A stretch of DNA of 9,863 nt from an uncultured Bacillota bacterium (lineage in GTDB: Bacteria > Bacillota > Clostridia > Peptostreptococcales > Anaerovoracaceae), in contig CASEFF010000038.1 of assembly GCA_949287115.1 (NCBI GenBank), forward strand, positions 1 to 9,863, in the 5' to 3' direction. The notes beneath the pieces are model-generated. The model was not told the origin of the DNA. It did not search any database and saw only the letters and a program-made list of their open reading frames with translations. A program made the translations under genes and the position numbers. Every line of letters starts with the position of its first letter. Position 1 is the first letter of the stretch. This document shows, in pieces, positions 1 to 6,714 of this stretch.

Positions 1-650
1 CCTATTATCCTTCCGCCGAATCCTATTACCTTCTTTCTGGTGTTTATTATCGGGAATATCACTCGGCCTCTGAACTTATCGTAATACTTTCCCTTTTCCG
101 ACCTGGATATCAGTCCCAGTTCCAGCATCTTCTCATCGGACACACCTTCGCCCTTGAGGAATGAACGGAGGCTGTCCCAGCTGTCGTCGGCATATCCTAT
201 GCCAAAGCTGTTCAGCGTCTCTTCCGATATCCCCCTGTTCTTCATGTATGCGTAGCCCGGATTTCCCTGTCGCCGCAGCGCCTTGAAAAAGAACATGGCC
301 GCCATGCGGTTTATCTCGTAAAACTCGTCGTTGTCGCCGTTGTGCCTGAACGCTCCTTCAAGGCTTATGCCGTACTCCTTTGCCAGCATTTCGACGGCGC
401 CTCTGAAATCCAGATTGTAGTACCGCTGCACGAACTCCAGCAGATCTCCCGTCGCCCCGCATCCGAAGCATGTGAATATCTGCTTTGATTCGGATACAAC
501 AAAAGAAGGTGTCTTCTCGTTATGGAACGGACATATACCCTTGTAATTACTTCCTGCTTTTTTCAGCGGGACCACTCTGCCCACCACATCAACGATATTA
601 CACCTGCTCTTTATTTCTTCGACTATATCTATGCGGTTATTCGTTCTCAC
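1..650 (-). CDS. dnaG: DNA primase DnaG, N-terminal part (cut by left edge)
   Basis: This is the bacterial primase, which makes the RNA primers for Okazaki fragments and leading-strand starts at the DnaB fork. About 216 codons are present and the reading frame is open to the window edge. The CHC2 zinc finger is intact: Cys40 and His43 (in GICPFHNEKTPSF), then Cys61 and Cys64 (TCFGCGATGDLLEFV). The start of the catalytic core follows, with FRGRVIFPI and then GFGGR at the edge. The start is GTG at 650: an in-frame TAG lies ten codons upstream, no other start codon lies between them, and a GGGAAAGG run precedes the GTG. The gene follows dgt on the same strand after a 153-bp gap. A gap that size could hold its own promoter, but I see no convincing -35/-10 pair. 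The TOPRIM core end and the DnaB-binding domain lie outside the window. Confidence 0.96.
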   Translation of the reverse strand, partial: MRTNNRIDIVEEIKSRCNIVDVVGRVVPLKKAGSNYKGICPFHNEKTPSFVVSESKQIFTCFGCGATGDLLEFVQRYYNLDFRGAVEMLAKEYGISLEGAFRHNGDNDEFYEINRMAAMFFFKALRRQGNPGYAYMKNRGISEETLNSFGIGYADDSWDSLRSFLKGEGVSDEKMLELGLISRSEKGKYYDKFRGRVIFPIINTRKKVIGFGGRII

Positions 651-803
651 GCGTTTGCCTTTCCCAAAAAACTCTCCCTAATCATATATACGACACATCT
701 GTCATATTTTCTCTTTTTCAGCCGAAATTTAATTAAAATCACACAAAAAAATCACGTGCCTTAATACGCTAGAGGCGGCCGCTGCAGTTTCCCTTATCAG
801 CTC

Positions 804-1814
804 CTATGATCGTGCATCGGTAAAGAGTTCGTCGTAAAGGCTGAGGGCGTATCTGTCGGTCATCCCCGCTATATGGTCCTTCACCAGCTCCTCTATGCCG
901 AATTCCCCTTCCATGGCGAGAAGGTCCGCCGGGAGCCTGTGAGGATCGTCCATGAAGTATCCGTAAAGGGATGTTATGACTGTCCTGATCTTCGCAAGAT
1001 CCTCTGCTTTTTTCACCATGCTGTTGTGATATACGTTCCTGAACATATACGACCGCAGCTCATTCATGGCTTCGGCTTTTTCGCTGCTGAGGCTGGCGAC
1101 CGGCCTGTTGAAGCTGTTTTCTATCATATCCTTTACGAGAGTATCTATCCTCTTCTTGTGGGTGTCCCCGAGGACGGCTATGCATTCACGCGGAAGATCC
1201 TCTGCTGTTATGATCCCGCTCCTTATGGCGTCGTCTATATCATGGTTTATATATGCGATCCTGTCGCTCGTCTTGACGACCTGACCTTCCGCCGTGACCG
1301 GCATCACGCTTCCCGTATGATTGACTATGCCGTCTCTCACCTCAAATGTCAGGTTCATACCGCGCCTCGACGACGAGCCCGATTCCAGTATGTCCACCAC
1401 CCTCAGGCTCTGGACGTTATGTCTGAAACCTCCCGGATATATCTCGTTGAGCACCGCTTCCCCGCTGTGACCGAACGGCGTATGCCCGAGATCGTGCCCC
1501 ATTGCTATGGCTTCCGTCAGATCCTCGTTCAGACCGGCGCCTCTGGCTATTGTCCTTGCGATCTGCGTTACTTCTATCGTATGTGTCAGCCTCGTCCTGT
1601 AGTGATCGCCTTCCGGCGCAAGGAACACCTGCGTCTTATGCATGAGTCTCCTGAAAGCCTTCGAATGTACTATCCTGTCTCTGTCACGCTGATAATCGGT
1701 CCTTATGGAGCACTTTTCCTCAGGTATCATCCTGCCCCTGCTTTCGGCAGCCTTTGCGGCATACGGCATAAGATATTCAAATTCCCGCTTTTCCAGATCG
1801 ACTCTGCTTATCAT
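804..1814 (-). CDS. dgt: dGTPase-family dNTP triphosphohydrolase (HD domain)
   Basis: This is predicted to hydrolyse dGTP or other dNTPs to the deoxynucleoside and triphosphate, so it tunes the cytoplasmic dNTP pool. The 336-residue length fits the shorter type 2 dGTPases rather than the longer E. coli form. The HD metal-site residues are all visible: His78 (RLTHTIEV), His107-Asp108 (AMGHDLGHTPFGHSGE) and Asp184 (SDRIAYINHDIDD). The N-terminal region SKAFRRLMHKTQVF (51-64) is also typical of the family. The start is ATG at 1814. Its GGAGG (about 1828-1832) sits roughly 13 bases upstream, longer than usual, but there is no other in-frame start nearby. The gene lies 52 bp after dut and upstream of dnaG, an arrangement common in Clostridia. 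Substrate preference cannot be read from the sequence. Confidence 0.95.
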   Translation of the reverse strand: MISRVDLEKREFEYLMPYAAKAAESRGRMIPEEKCSIRTDYQRDRDRIVHSKAFRRLMHKTQVFLAPEGDHYRTRLTHTIEVTQIARTIARGAGLNEDLTEAIAMGHDLGHTPFGHSGEAVLNEIYPGGFRHNVQSLRVVDILESGSSSRRGMNLTFEVRDGIVNHTGSVMPVTAEGQVVKTSDRIAYINHDIDDAIRSGIITAEDLPRECIAVLGDTHKKRIDTLVKDMIENSFNRPVASLSSEKAEAMNELRSYMFRNVYHNSMVKKAEDLAKIRTVITSLYGYFMDDPHRLPADLLAMEGEFGIEELVKDHIAGMTDRYALSLYDELFTDARS

Positions 1815-1866
1815 GCTGTTCTTCGTTCCTCCATATATAAAAGAATGCTGTTTTTACGCACACTCC

Positions 1867-2295
1867 TCACACTCCGGTATGCCCGAAGCCTCCTTCACCT
1901 CTGTCCGTCTCCGACAGTTCACCGACGATGCTGATATCGGCTTTCTCGTATCTTGCCACCACCATCTGGGCTATCCTGTCTCCGTCGTTTACGACGAACG
2001 GCTCCTGACCCCAGTTGATGAGCGATACCTTCACTTCGCCGCGATAATCGCTGTCTATCGTGCCTATGCCGTTGGTAAGCCCTATACCGTGCTTTACCGC
2101 AAGGCCGCTCCTTGCTCTTATCTGCACCTCGTATCCGCGCGGTATCTCCATGTAGAGCCCCGTAGGTATCAGCGCCCTCATCCCCGGCTCTATCTTCACC
2201 GGCTCTTCCAGATAGGCTCTGATATCCATACCTGCCGCGCCTTCCGTCTCATAGGACGGAAGTCTCCCGGACGCAGTTTTCATCTTTATGTTCAT
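1867..2295 (-). CDS. dut: dUTP diphosphatase (trimeric dUTPase)
   Basis: This enzyme hydrolyses dUTP to dUMP and pyrophosphate. That keeps uracil out of DNA and supplies the dTMP precursor. The 142-residue length is normal for the homotrimeric family. All five signature motifs are present in order: AAGMDIRA (20-27), [12 protein letters not shown] (60-71), [13 protein letters not shown] (78-90, with the catalytic-site Asp83 and Tyr84), [10 protein letters not shown] (104-113) and the P-loop-like C-terminal [10 protein letters not shown] (132-141). The last motif lies at the very C-terminus, as expected for the mobile arm that closes over a neighbouring subunit's site. Its ATG overlaps the TGA of the upstream M16 peptidase gene (ATGA, 2292-2295), which implies translational coupling in one transcript. 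The dgt gene follows. Confidence 0.97.
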   Translation of the reverse strand: MNIKMKTASGRLPSYETEGAAGMDIRAYLEEPVKIEPGMRALIPTGLYMEIPRGYEVQIRARSGLAVKHGIGLTNGIGTIDSDYRGEVKVSLINWGQEPFVVNDGDRIAQMVVARYEKADISIVGELSETDRGEGGFGHTGV

Positions 2296-3542
2296 CCGCG
2301 CACCATCCTTTCAAGATCGAAAGCCCTGCCCGTCACGGCCGCTCCGCAGTATGACCTGTAGTCTCCCACTATGGCAGCCGCATTCAGTATGTCTTTCCGC
2401 GTGACGGCATCGAACTTTCCGAGCACCTCTTCCGGCGTATATACCTTGTCCAGCAGCAGTTTGTTCTTTCCTATGGAAAACATCCTGCTGTTTATATTTT
2501 CAAGCCCGAATATGTACGAGCTCTTTACCTGTTCTTTGGCCATGGAGAGTTCTTCGTCCGTGACTCCCTTTTCCCTGAGGGCATCCAGTTCGTATCTTAT
2601 GGCTTTCAGCGTCTCTTCCGCCTTGTCATGAGCGACTCCCGCATATATGCTGAAGAATCCCCAGTAGCTCGAGAACACGTTCATCGAGCATACCGAATAC
2701 GCCAGTCCCTTCTCCTCACGTATGTTCTGAAACAGCCTCGAGCTCATGCTCCCGCCCAGTATGCTGTTCATCAGTACGAAGGAATAATACCTGTCGTCAT
2801 CCATCGACACTCCCGGCGTTGCAAGACATATATGAGTCTGCTCTATATCCCGCTCCTTTACGTCGAAGCTCTGCCTGTACGGCTTCATCTCCGTTGTTTT
2901 CATGATCTTGTGCTCGCGCAGCGGCTCCAGCCTTCGCTCCACCAGCTCCGCGACAGCCTGTTCGTCGAAGTTGCCGGCTACGGCTATGACTATGCTGTCC
3001 CTCGCGTACTTGTCGCTGTAATATCCGACGAGCCTGTTTCTGTCTATGCCGGAAAGGCTCTCGGGAGTCCCCAGTATAGACCTGCCCAGCGGATTGCCGC
3101 TGGCCACAAGCTCGGAAATGGTATCGTACACGTCGTCATCCGGGCTGTCCTTCACCATCTTTATCTCTTCGCATATGACCTGACGCTCCTTGTCCATCTC
3201 TTCGGGATCGAATTCGGACTCCGTCAGCATGTCCAGCAGTATGTCCGCTCCTTTACAGATGTTCGAAGACAGCGTCTTTATGTAGTAACAGGTGGCTTCC
3301 TTGCCGGTAAAAGCATTGAAAGTCCCTCCTATCCTGTCGACGTCCGATGCGATCTCCTTTGCGCTCCTCGTTTTCGTCCCCTTGAACATCATATGCTCTA
3401 TGTAATGGGACACTCCCGAAACATCGTCGGTCTCATCGACCGCTCCGGCCCTGACCCATATTCCCAGCGCCGCAGACTGAACGTAGTCGGTCTTTTCCAT
3501 TATCAAAGTAGTCCCGCATCCGAGCTTCATCGTTTTTACCAT
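2292..3542 (-). CDS. M16-family zinc metallopeptidase (processing-peptidase-like)
   Basis: This is a soluble pitrilysin/M16B-type peptidase related to mitochondrial processing peptidase and to Bacillus MlpA/YmxG. Numbered from the ATG at 3542 (416 residues), the inverted zinc motif HYIEH gives His46, Glu49 (catalytic) and His50. The distal zinc ligand is probably Glu126 in CEEIKM, 76 residues after His50. The second half carries the conserved GGSMSSRLF (263-271) and REEKGLAYS (275-283), the Arg/Tyr pair used for substrate binding. The length is usual for the single-unit bacterial members, which form dimers. No signal peptide is seen. A GTG at 3554 is also in frame, but it directly abuts the GGGAAGG ribosome binding site. 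ATG at 3542, 12 bases after that site, is a better start. The stop overlaps the dut start. The physiological substrate is unknown. Confidence 0.93.
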   Translation of the reverse strand: MVKTMKLGCGTTLIMEKTDYVQSAALGIWVRAGAVDETDDVSGVSHYIEHMMFKGTKTRSAKEIASDVDRIGGTFNAFTGKEATCYYIKTLSSNICKGADILLDMLTESEFDPEEMDKERQVICEEIKMVKDSPDDDVYDTISELVASGNPLGRSILGTPESLSGIDRNRLVGYYSDKYARDSIVIAVAGNFDEQAVAELVERRLEPLREHKIMKTTEMKPYRQSFDVKERDIEQTHICLATPGVSMDDDRYYSFVLMNSILGGSMSSRLFQNIREEKGLAYSVCSMNVFSSYWGFFSIYAGVAHDKAEETLKAIRYELDALREKGVTDEELSMAKEQVKSSYIFGLENINSRMFSIGKNKLLLDKVYTPEEVLGKFDAVTRKDILNAAAIVGDYRSYCGAAVTGRAFDLERMVRG

Positions 3543-3595
3543 GGTCGATACCACCCTTCCCTCGATCTGATATATATTTTACCACAATTTTGTGA

Positions 3596-4591
3596 TCATT
3601 TCATATTGACTATATGATCCGGTCTCTGACCGCCTGCCGCTTTCTCGATGTCGGACCATATCATCTCGTATGCCCGTCTGAATGACGCTCCCGTTATGCC
3701 TCCTATATGACAGCTCAGCAGAAGTCTGTCCTTCACATCGTCTGGTGCTTTGAGGAGGATATTGTCCTTTTGTACCGGCTCGCCGTCTATCGTATCGAGT
3801 CCCGCTCCCGCTATCTTTCCGTCCGCTATGGCTCCGACAAGATCTCCACTGTCCACCAATTCTCCTCTCGATGTATTTATCAGATATGCTCCCCTTTTCA
3901 TCCTGTCGAAAAATCCCGCATCCGCCATATACCTCGTTTCCTCCGTCACCGGCAGATGAAGGCTCACTATATCGCACCCAGCCAGCAGCTCATCGCGTTC
4001 CATATACGTGACGCCGTATCTTTCCTCTTCCTTTTCCGAAAGACGCGCCGGCTTTGTATAGACCACATCGGAGCCGAAGGCTTTCAGAAGCCTGCATGTC
4101 GCCTTTGCGATGTTGCCGAAACCTATGAGCCCCACACGGCACTCACCCAGCTCCTTCATATCTCCCTTCATCATATGGTCTTCCTTTGTGATTATCTGCC
4201 TTCCTGCTCTGACGCTCTCATCGCAGCTTCTCACTTCCCGCAGCAGCCCCAGCATCAGCAGCACTGTCTGCTCCGCCACCGCAGCGGCATTCACGCCTTC
4301 ACAGTTGCACACGTATATACCTCTTCTGTCGGCCGCCTCCGTATCCACTCCCTGATATCCCACGCCTTCCGAATGTATGAGACGGAGCGACGGCATGTTT
4401 TCCATCAGCCTTGCCGACACATCTCCCACAGCATCCACAAGTATGAACTCCGTATCGCCGTACCTGTCGATCACCTCGTCGTCCGATGTCCCTACGGGCA
4501 CGTATGATATATCGTATCTGTCGTAAACGCTCCTGTCCTTCGTATATCTTGCGAGGCGTCCTTCTTTTCCTATTACAAGCAGTCTTTTCAT
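3596..4591 (-). CDS. D-isomer-specific 2-hydroxyacid dehydrogenase
   Basis: A 331-residue NAD(P)-dependent dehydrogenase that interconverts 2-keto acids and D-2-hydroxy acids. The Rossmann glycine motif is GFGNIA (157-162). The catalytic triad residues of the family are visible: Arg242 (INTSRGELVD), Glu271 (TIDGEPV) and His295 (SCHIGGIT). The acidic residue that usually ends strand beta-2 and selects NAD is absent; the sequence there reads VVYTKPARLSEK (176-187), so NADP use is possible. The start is ATG at 4591, behind AGGAAAGGAAG. A sigma-A-like promoter lies at 4615-4643. Its divergent neighbour is the branched-chain amino acid carrier BrnQ, which makes a branched-chain 2-keto acid a reasonable substrate guess. 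Phosphoglycerate, pyruvate or hydroxypyruvate cannot be excluded. The M16 gene follows after about 50 bp. Confidence 0.92.
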   Translation of the reverse strand: MKRLLVIGKEGRLARYTKDRSVYDRYDISYVPVGTSDDEVIDRYGDTEFILVDAVGDVSARLMENMPSLRLIHSEGVGYQGVDTEAADRRGIYVCNCEGVNAAAVAEQTVLLMLGLLREVRSCDESVRAGRQIITKEDHMMKGDMKELGECRVGLIGFGNIAKATCRLLKAFGSDVVYTKPARLSEKEEERYGVTYMERDELLAGCDIVSLHLPVTEETRYMADAGFFDRMKRGAYLINTSRGELVDSGDLVGAIADGKIAGAGLDTIDGEPVQKDNILLKAPDDVKDRLLLSCHIGGITGASFRRAYEMIWSDIEKAAGGQRPDHIVNMK

Positions 4592-4614
4592 TTTCCATAC
4601 TTCCTTTCCTGTCG

Positions 4615-4643
4615 ATTGTATAGTAATGCGGTCGATGATTCAA
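4615..4643 (-). promoter_or_regulatory. Sigma-A-like promoter of the 2-hydroxyacid dehydrogenase gene
   Basis: Read on the minus strand, TTGAAT (4638-4643) and TACAAT (4615-4620) are separated by exactly 17 bp. The -10 box has one mismatch to consensus and the -35 box has two. Transcription would start near 4608, giving a very short leader that just contains the AGGAAAGGAAG ribosome binding site before ATG at 4591. Confidence 0.6.
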
Positions 4644-4653
4644 CATCAGGCGG

Positions 4654-4673
4654 TGATTTTTATTGATTTTTAT
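4654..4673. repeat. Perfect tandem 10-bp direct repeat in the divergent brnQ control region
   Basis: TGATTTTTAT occurs twice with no spacer (4654-4663 and 4664-4673). The period is about one helical turn, so both copies face the same side of the DNA. It lies between the dehydrogenase promoter on one side and the -10-like TATGAT (4681-4686) that precedes brnQ on the other. It may be a regulator binding site or simply A/T-rich promoter DNA with intrinsic bend. Confidence 0.5.
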
Positions 4674-4680
4674 CGCTTTA

Positions 4681-4686
4681 TATGAT
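4681..4686 (+). promoter_or_regulatory. Possible -10 box of the brnQ promoter
   Basis: TATGAT matches the sigma-A -10 consensus at five of six bases, about 70 bp before the brnQ start. No good -35 hexamer is found at 16-18 bp; the nearest TTGATT is only 12 bp away. If this promoter is used it would need an activator, perhaps at the tandem repeat just upstream. Confidence 0.3.
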
Positions 4687-4754
4687 ACCGTAATCTAGCG
4701 TGGCCGTTATCGGATCACAGACTATCATAAATTCAACCCGAAAGGTGTCATCAC

Positions 4755-6044
4755 ATGAAGATCAATTTTATAAATACGGCAGTCATCGGTTTTGCTCTGT
4801 TCTCAATGTTCTTCGGCGCAGGCAACATAATATTCCCTCCGTATCTGGGAATGGAAGCCGGACCGCAATGGTTCCTGGGATTCATCTGTTACTACATGGC
4901 CGATATAGGACTTGCTGTGGTGGCCATATTCGCTCTGATAAAAAACGACGGTGAGATATCAAGGATAACCGACCGCATAGGCAGAATACCGGGCAAGGTG
5001 CTGCTGTCGGTCATAGTGCTGTGCATAGGGCCGTTCATCGCCATACCGCGTACCGGAGCTTCCGTACACGAGATGCTCGTCGCCCCTCTGACGAACGGCA
5101 TATCCCCTGTTGTGACCTCCGTCCTGTTCTTTCTCATAGTCCTCATACTGACCATCAAGGAAGCTGCCGTAGTGGATATCCTGGGCAAATTCCTCACACC
5201 GTTTCTTTTCGTCGGTCTCATAGTCCTGATAATATTCGGTATAGTATCTCCCATAGGTGAGATCTCCTCCGCTCCGATGATGTCAAATGTCGTGCCGGAA
5301 GGCGTGCTGGCCGGATATCAGACCATGGACGTGCTGGCTGCGATGATATTCGGTATCATAATAGTGCAGAGCGTCATCGATAAGGGATATACTCATCCCG
5401 CCGCCAAATACAAAGCTGTCCGCAACGCCAGCCTCGTTGCCGCAGTCGGTCTTCTCATCGTCTACTGCGGACTCACATATCTGGGAGCTACCGCCTCCAC
5501 GATATACGGGATGGATATAAAACGCTCGCAGCTCATCATCAACATAACGGAAATCCTCATGGGCAGAGCCGGTGTCATCATCCTCGGCATAGTAGTGACC
5601 CTTGCATGCCTCACGACTGCCGTCGCCCTCGTCAGCGCAAGTTCCAACTACTTCCGCACCCTCTCCGGCGGCAGGCTCAACTACAAGCTGCTCACAGTGA
5701 TAATGTGTGTTTTCAGCGCCGTCATAGGCAATTTCGGCATAGATAAGATAGTTCTTCTTGCCGAACCCGTCCTCAGCCTCGTATATCCCGGAGCTCTGAC
5801 CCTCATAGTGCTCTCACTCTTTCCGGACAAACTGTCGGAATACACCATCAGAGCCGCTGTCCTCGGTTCCCTCGTGGGCAGCCTGCTCGAGATACTGCGC
5901 GGACATGAGATACTGCATCTTTCCTTCATGACTCATCTGCCGCTCTACTCCTTCGGGTTCAGCTGGATATGCTTTGCAGTCGCCGGAGCCGTAACAGGGA
6001 TTGTCATCTCGAGGATCTCACTGCATAAGGCGGCGGCCGACTGA
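4755..6044 (+). CDS. brnQ: Branched-chain amino acid transporter, BrnQ/LIVCS family
   Basis: This is an inner-membrane, cation-coupled carrier for leucine, isoleucine and valine. The 429-residue length fits the LIVCS family. The family hallmark near the N-terminus is clear: FFGAGNIIFPPYLG (19-32), the unwound part of helix 1 that lines the ion and substrate site. About twelve hydrophobic segments are visible across the protein, including a WFLGFICYYMADIG segment (helix 2), a paired TTAVALVSASSNYF segment (helix 8) and a final SFGFSWICFAVAGAVTG helix. The start is ATG at 4755 with AAAGGTG seven bases upstream. The gene is divergent from a 2-hydroxyacid dehydrogenase and convergent with the Spo0A-domain gene, with only 39 bp between the two stops and no obvious intrinsic terminator in between. 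No T-box leader is visible; the space upstream is too short for one. Confidence 0.96.
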   Translation: MKINFINTAVIGFALFSMFFGAGNIIFPPYLGMEAGPQWFLGFICYYMADIGLAVVAIFALIKNDGEISRITDRIGRIPGKVLLSVIVLCIGPFIAIPRTGASVHEMLVAPLTNGISPVVTSVLFFLIVLILTIKEAAVVDILGKFLTPFLFVGLIVLIIFGIVSPIGEISSAPMMSNVVPEGVLAGYQTMDVLAAMIFGIIIVQSVIDKGYTHPAAKYKAVRNASLVAAVGLLIVYCGLTYLGATASTIYGMDIKRSQLIINITEILMGRAGVIILGIVVTLACLTTAVALVSASSNYFRTLSGGRLNYKLLTVIMCVFSAVIGNFGIDKIVLLAEPVLSLVYPGALTLIVLSLFPDKLSEYTIRAAVLGSLVGSLLEILRGHEILHLSFMTHLPLYSFGFSWICFAVAGAVTGIVISRISLHKAAAD

Positions 6045-6083
6045 TATCGCCATCTTTACACCGCTGCCTTCTGCGTTTTCTCT

Positions 6084-6452
6084 TTACTGCGACCCCACCC
6101 TCGCCCTGTCTGCCACAGCGGCAATGAACTGCGAGTTGGTGGGTTTTTTCATGTCTTCATACGAACCTGCTCCCATGAGAAAACAGATCACGTCACGGTT
6201 CCCGTTCTTCCATGCCGCGTTCACGGCGTATCTCATGGCCCTCTCAACGCTCTCGGGCGTGGAATTGTCGGCAGATGCTATAGCGGGATATATCTCCTTC
6301 GTCACGGCGCCCGTGAGTCCGGGATCCGAAGCCGTCATGACAGCAGCGGATCTCAGATAATGATATCCCTTGACATGTGCCGGTATCCCCATATCGTGCA
6401 GCAACGCCGTCACCGCAGCTTCCATTTCACCGATATCTTTCCCTGCCATCAT
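6084..6452 (-). CDS. Stand-alone Spo0A C-terminal DNA-binding domain protein (no receiver)
   Basis: At 122 residues the protein corresponds almost entirely to the effector domain of Spo0A, the master regulator of sporulation entry. Diagnostic segments are LLHDMGIPAHVKGYHYLR (17-34), VTKEIYPAIA (50-59), SVERAMRYAVNAAWKNGN (68-85, the recognition-helix region) and KPTNSQFIAAVADR (103-116). Full Spo0A is about 260-270 residues with an N-terminal phosphorylated receiver; here the receiver is absent. The gene has its own ribosome binding site (AAAGGGG, nine bases before ATG at 6452) and its own promoter-like sequence, and no receiver remnant lies upstream, so it is not an obvious 5' truncation. 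From memory of Bacillus subtilis Spo0A (SRVER), the first Arg of that motif is Ser68 here, while Glu70 and Arg71 are kept. The function is inferred: a phosphorylation-independent DNA-binding regulator, or a competitor of full-length Spo0A. Confidence 0.88.
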   Translation of the reverse strand: MMAGKDIGEMEAAVTALLHDMGIPAHVKGYHYLRSAAVMTASDPGLTGAVTKEIYPAIASADNSTPESVERAMRYAVNAAWKNGNRDVICFLMGAGSYEDMKKPTNSQFIAAVADRARVGSQ

Positions 6453-6488
6453 ATCATTTTCCCCTTTGCCTCTATTCTCTTCCCTTAC

Positions 6489-6517
6489 ATTTTACCACTT
6501 TAATCAATATTTTTCCA
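6489..6517 (-). promoter_or_regulatory. Probable promoter of the Spo0A-domain gene
   Basis: On the minus strand, TGGAAA (6512-6517) and TAAAAT (6489-6494) are 17 bp apart. The first matches the -35 consensus at four of six positions and the second the -10 at five of six. The surroundings are A/T-rich. The leader to ATG at 6452 would be about 30 nt and carries AAAGGGG. No exact 0A box (TGTCGAA) is seen here. Confidence 0.45.
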
Positions 6518-6626
6518 TTTTTTTCATAATTTCTTAAGTTTTTTATCCGGCGATATTTTATGATGTTTTTTCACAGAAATATCACACAAAAATGCTTTTC
6601 CTCTTCCCTTTACGATGGATTATAGT

Positions 6627-6632
6627 TATAAT
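6627..6632 (+). promoter_or_regulatory. Possible -10 box before the acidic membrane protein gene
   Basis: A perfect TATAAT lies 82 bp before the chosen ATG at 6715. The hexamer 17 bp upstream (TTCCCT) is a poor -35, so the call is tentative. Between 6453 and 6714 I otherwise see only A/T-rich sequence, a weak 7-bp inverted repeat (6552-6558 with 6577-6583) and the opposing promoter. Confidence 0.3.
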
Positions 6633-6714
6633 AGGAGCAGGATCTGTCAACGGGAGCCCTATACCCTCCTTTTGCGGCCTGTTTTATCTTTCAATATCAA
6701 AAGAGGTCAAAAAT

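Noticed and set aside
735..755. AAAATCAC direct repeats 13 bp apart upstream of dnaG
   Set aside because: The repeats are short and A-rich, have no promoter elements at proper spacing, and are probably chance.
873..1934. Long open frame on the plus strand (353 codons)
   Set aside because: It is antisense to dgt and the end of dut, whose motifs are unmistakable. Its translation has no recognisable domain, and its start lacks a ribosome binding site. It is open because of the codon use of the real gene.
3581..3592. Small inverted repeat (CACAA-AA-TTGTG read on the minus strand) before the M16 gene
   Set aside because: The arms are only five bases, with no U-run and no promoter boxes at correct spacing. 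It is too weak to call an operator or terminator.
2628..3617. Long open frame on the plus strand (329 codons)
   Set aside because: It is a shadow of the M16 peptidase gene on the opposite strand, with no motif and with composition typical of an antisense frame.
3707..4507. Open frame on the plus strand opposite the dehydrogenase
   Set aside because: It is rich in His, Arg and Cys, as antisense frames here are, and has no start signal. The minus strand carries the full Rossmann and catalytic motifs.
4610..4616. TGTCGAT, one mismatch from a Spo0A box, at the dehydrogenase -10; a similar TGTCGTA on the minus strand at 689-695 upstream of dnaG
   Set aside because: Six-of-seven matches are expected by chance in intergenic DNA of this length. 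No exact 0A box was found in the non-coding parts, so a regulatory link to the Spo0A-domain protein is not supported.
4299..4646. Overlapping minus-strand frame that starts just upstream of the dehydrogenase start
   Set aside because: Its translation is Arg- and Gly-rich without domains, and it reads through the start of the dehydrogenase in another frame. The ribosome binding site is better used by ATG at 4591.
6592..6714. N-terminal extension of the acidic membrane protein from ATG at 6592
   Set aside because: There is no ribosome binding site at 6592 and a TATAAT box lies inside the extension. ATG at 6715 has AGAGGT and begins a clean Lys-then-helix N-terminus.
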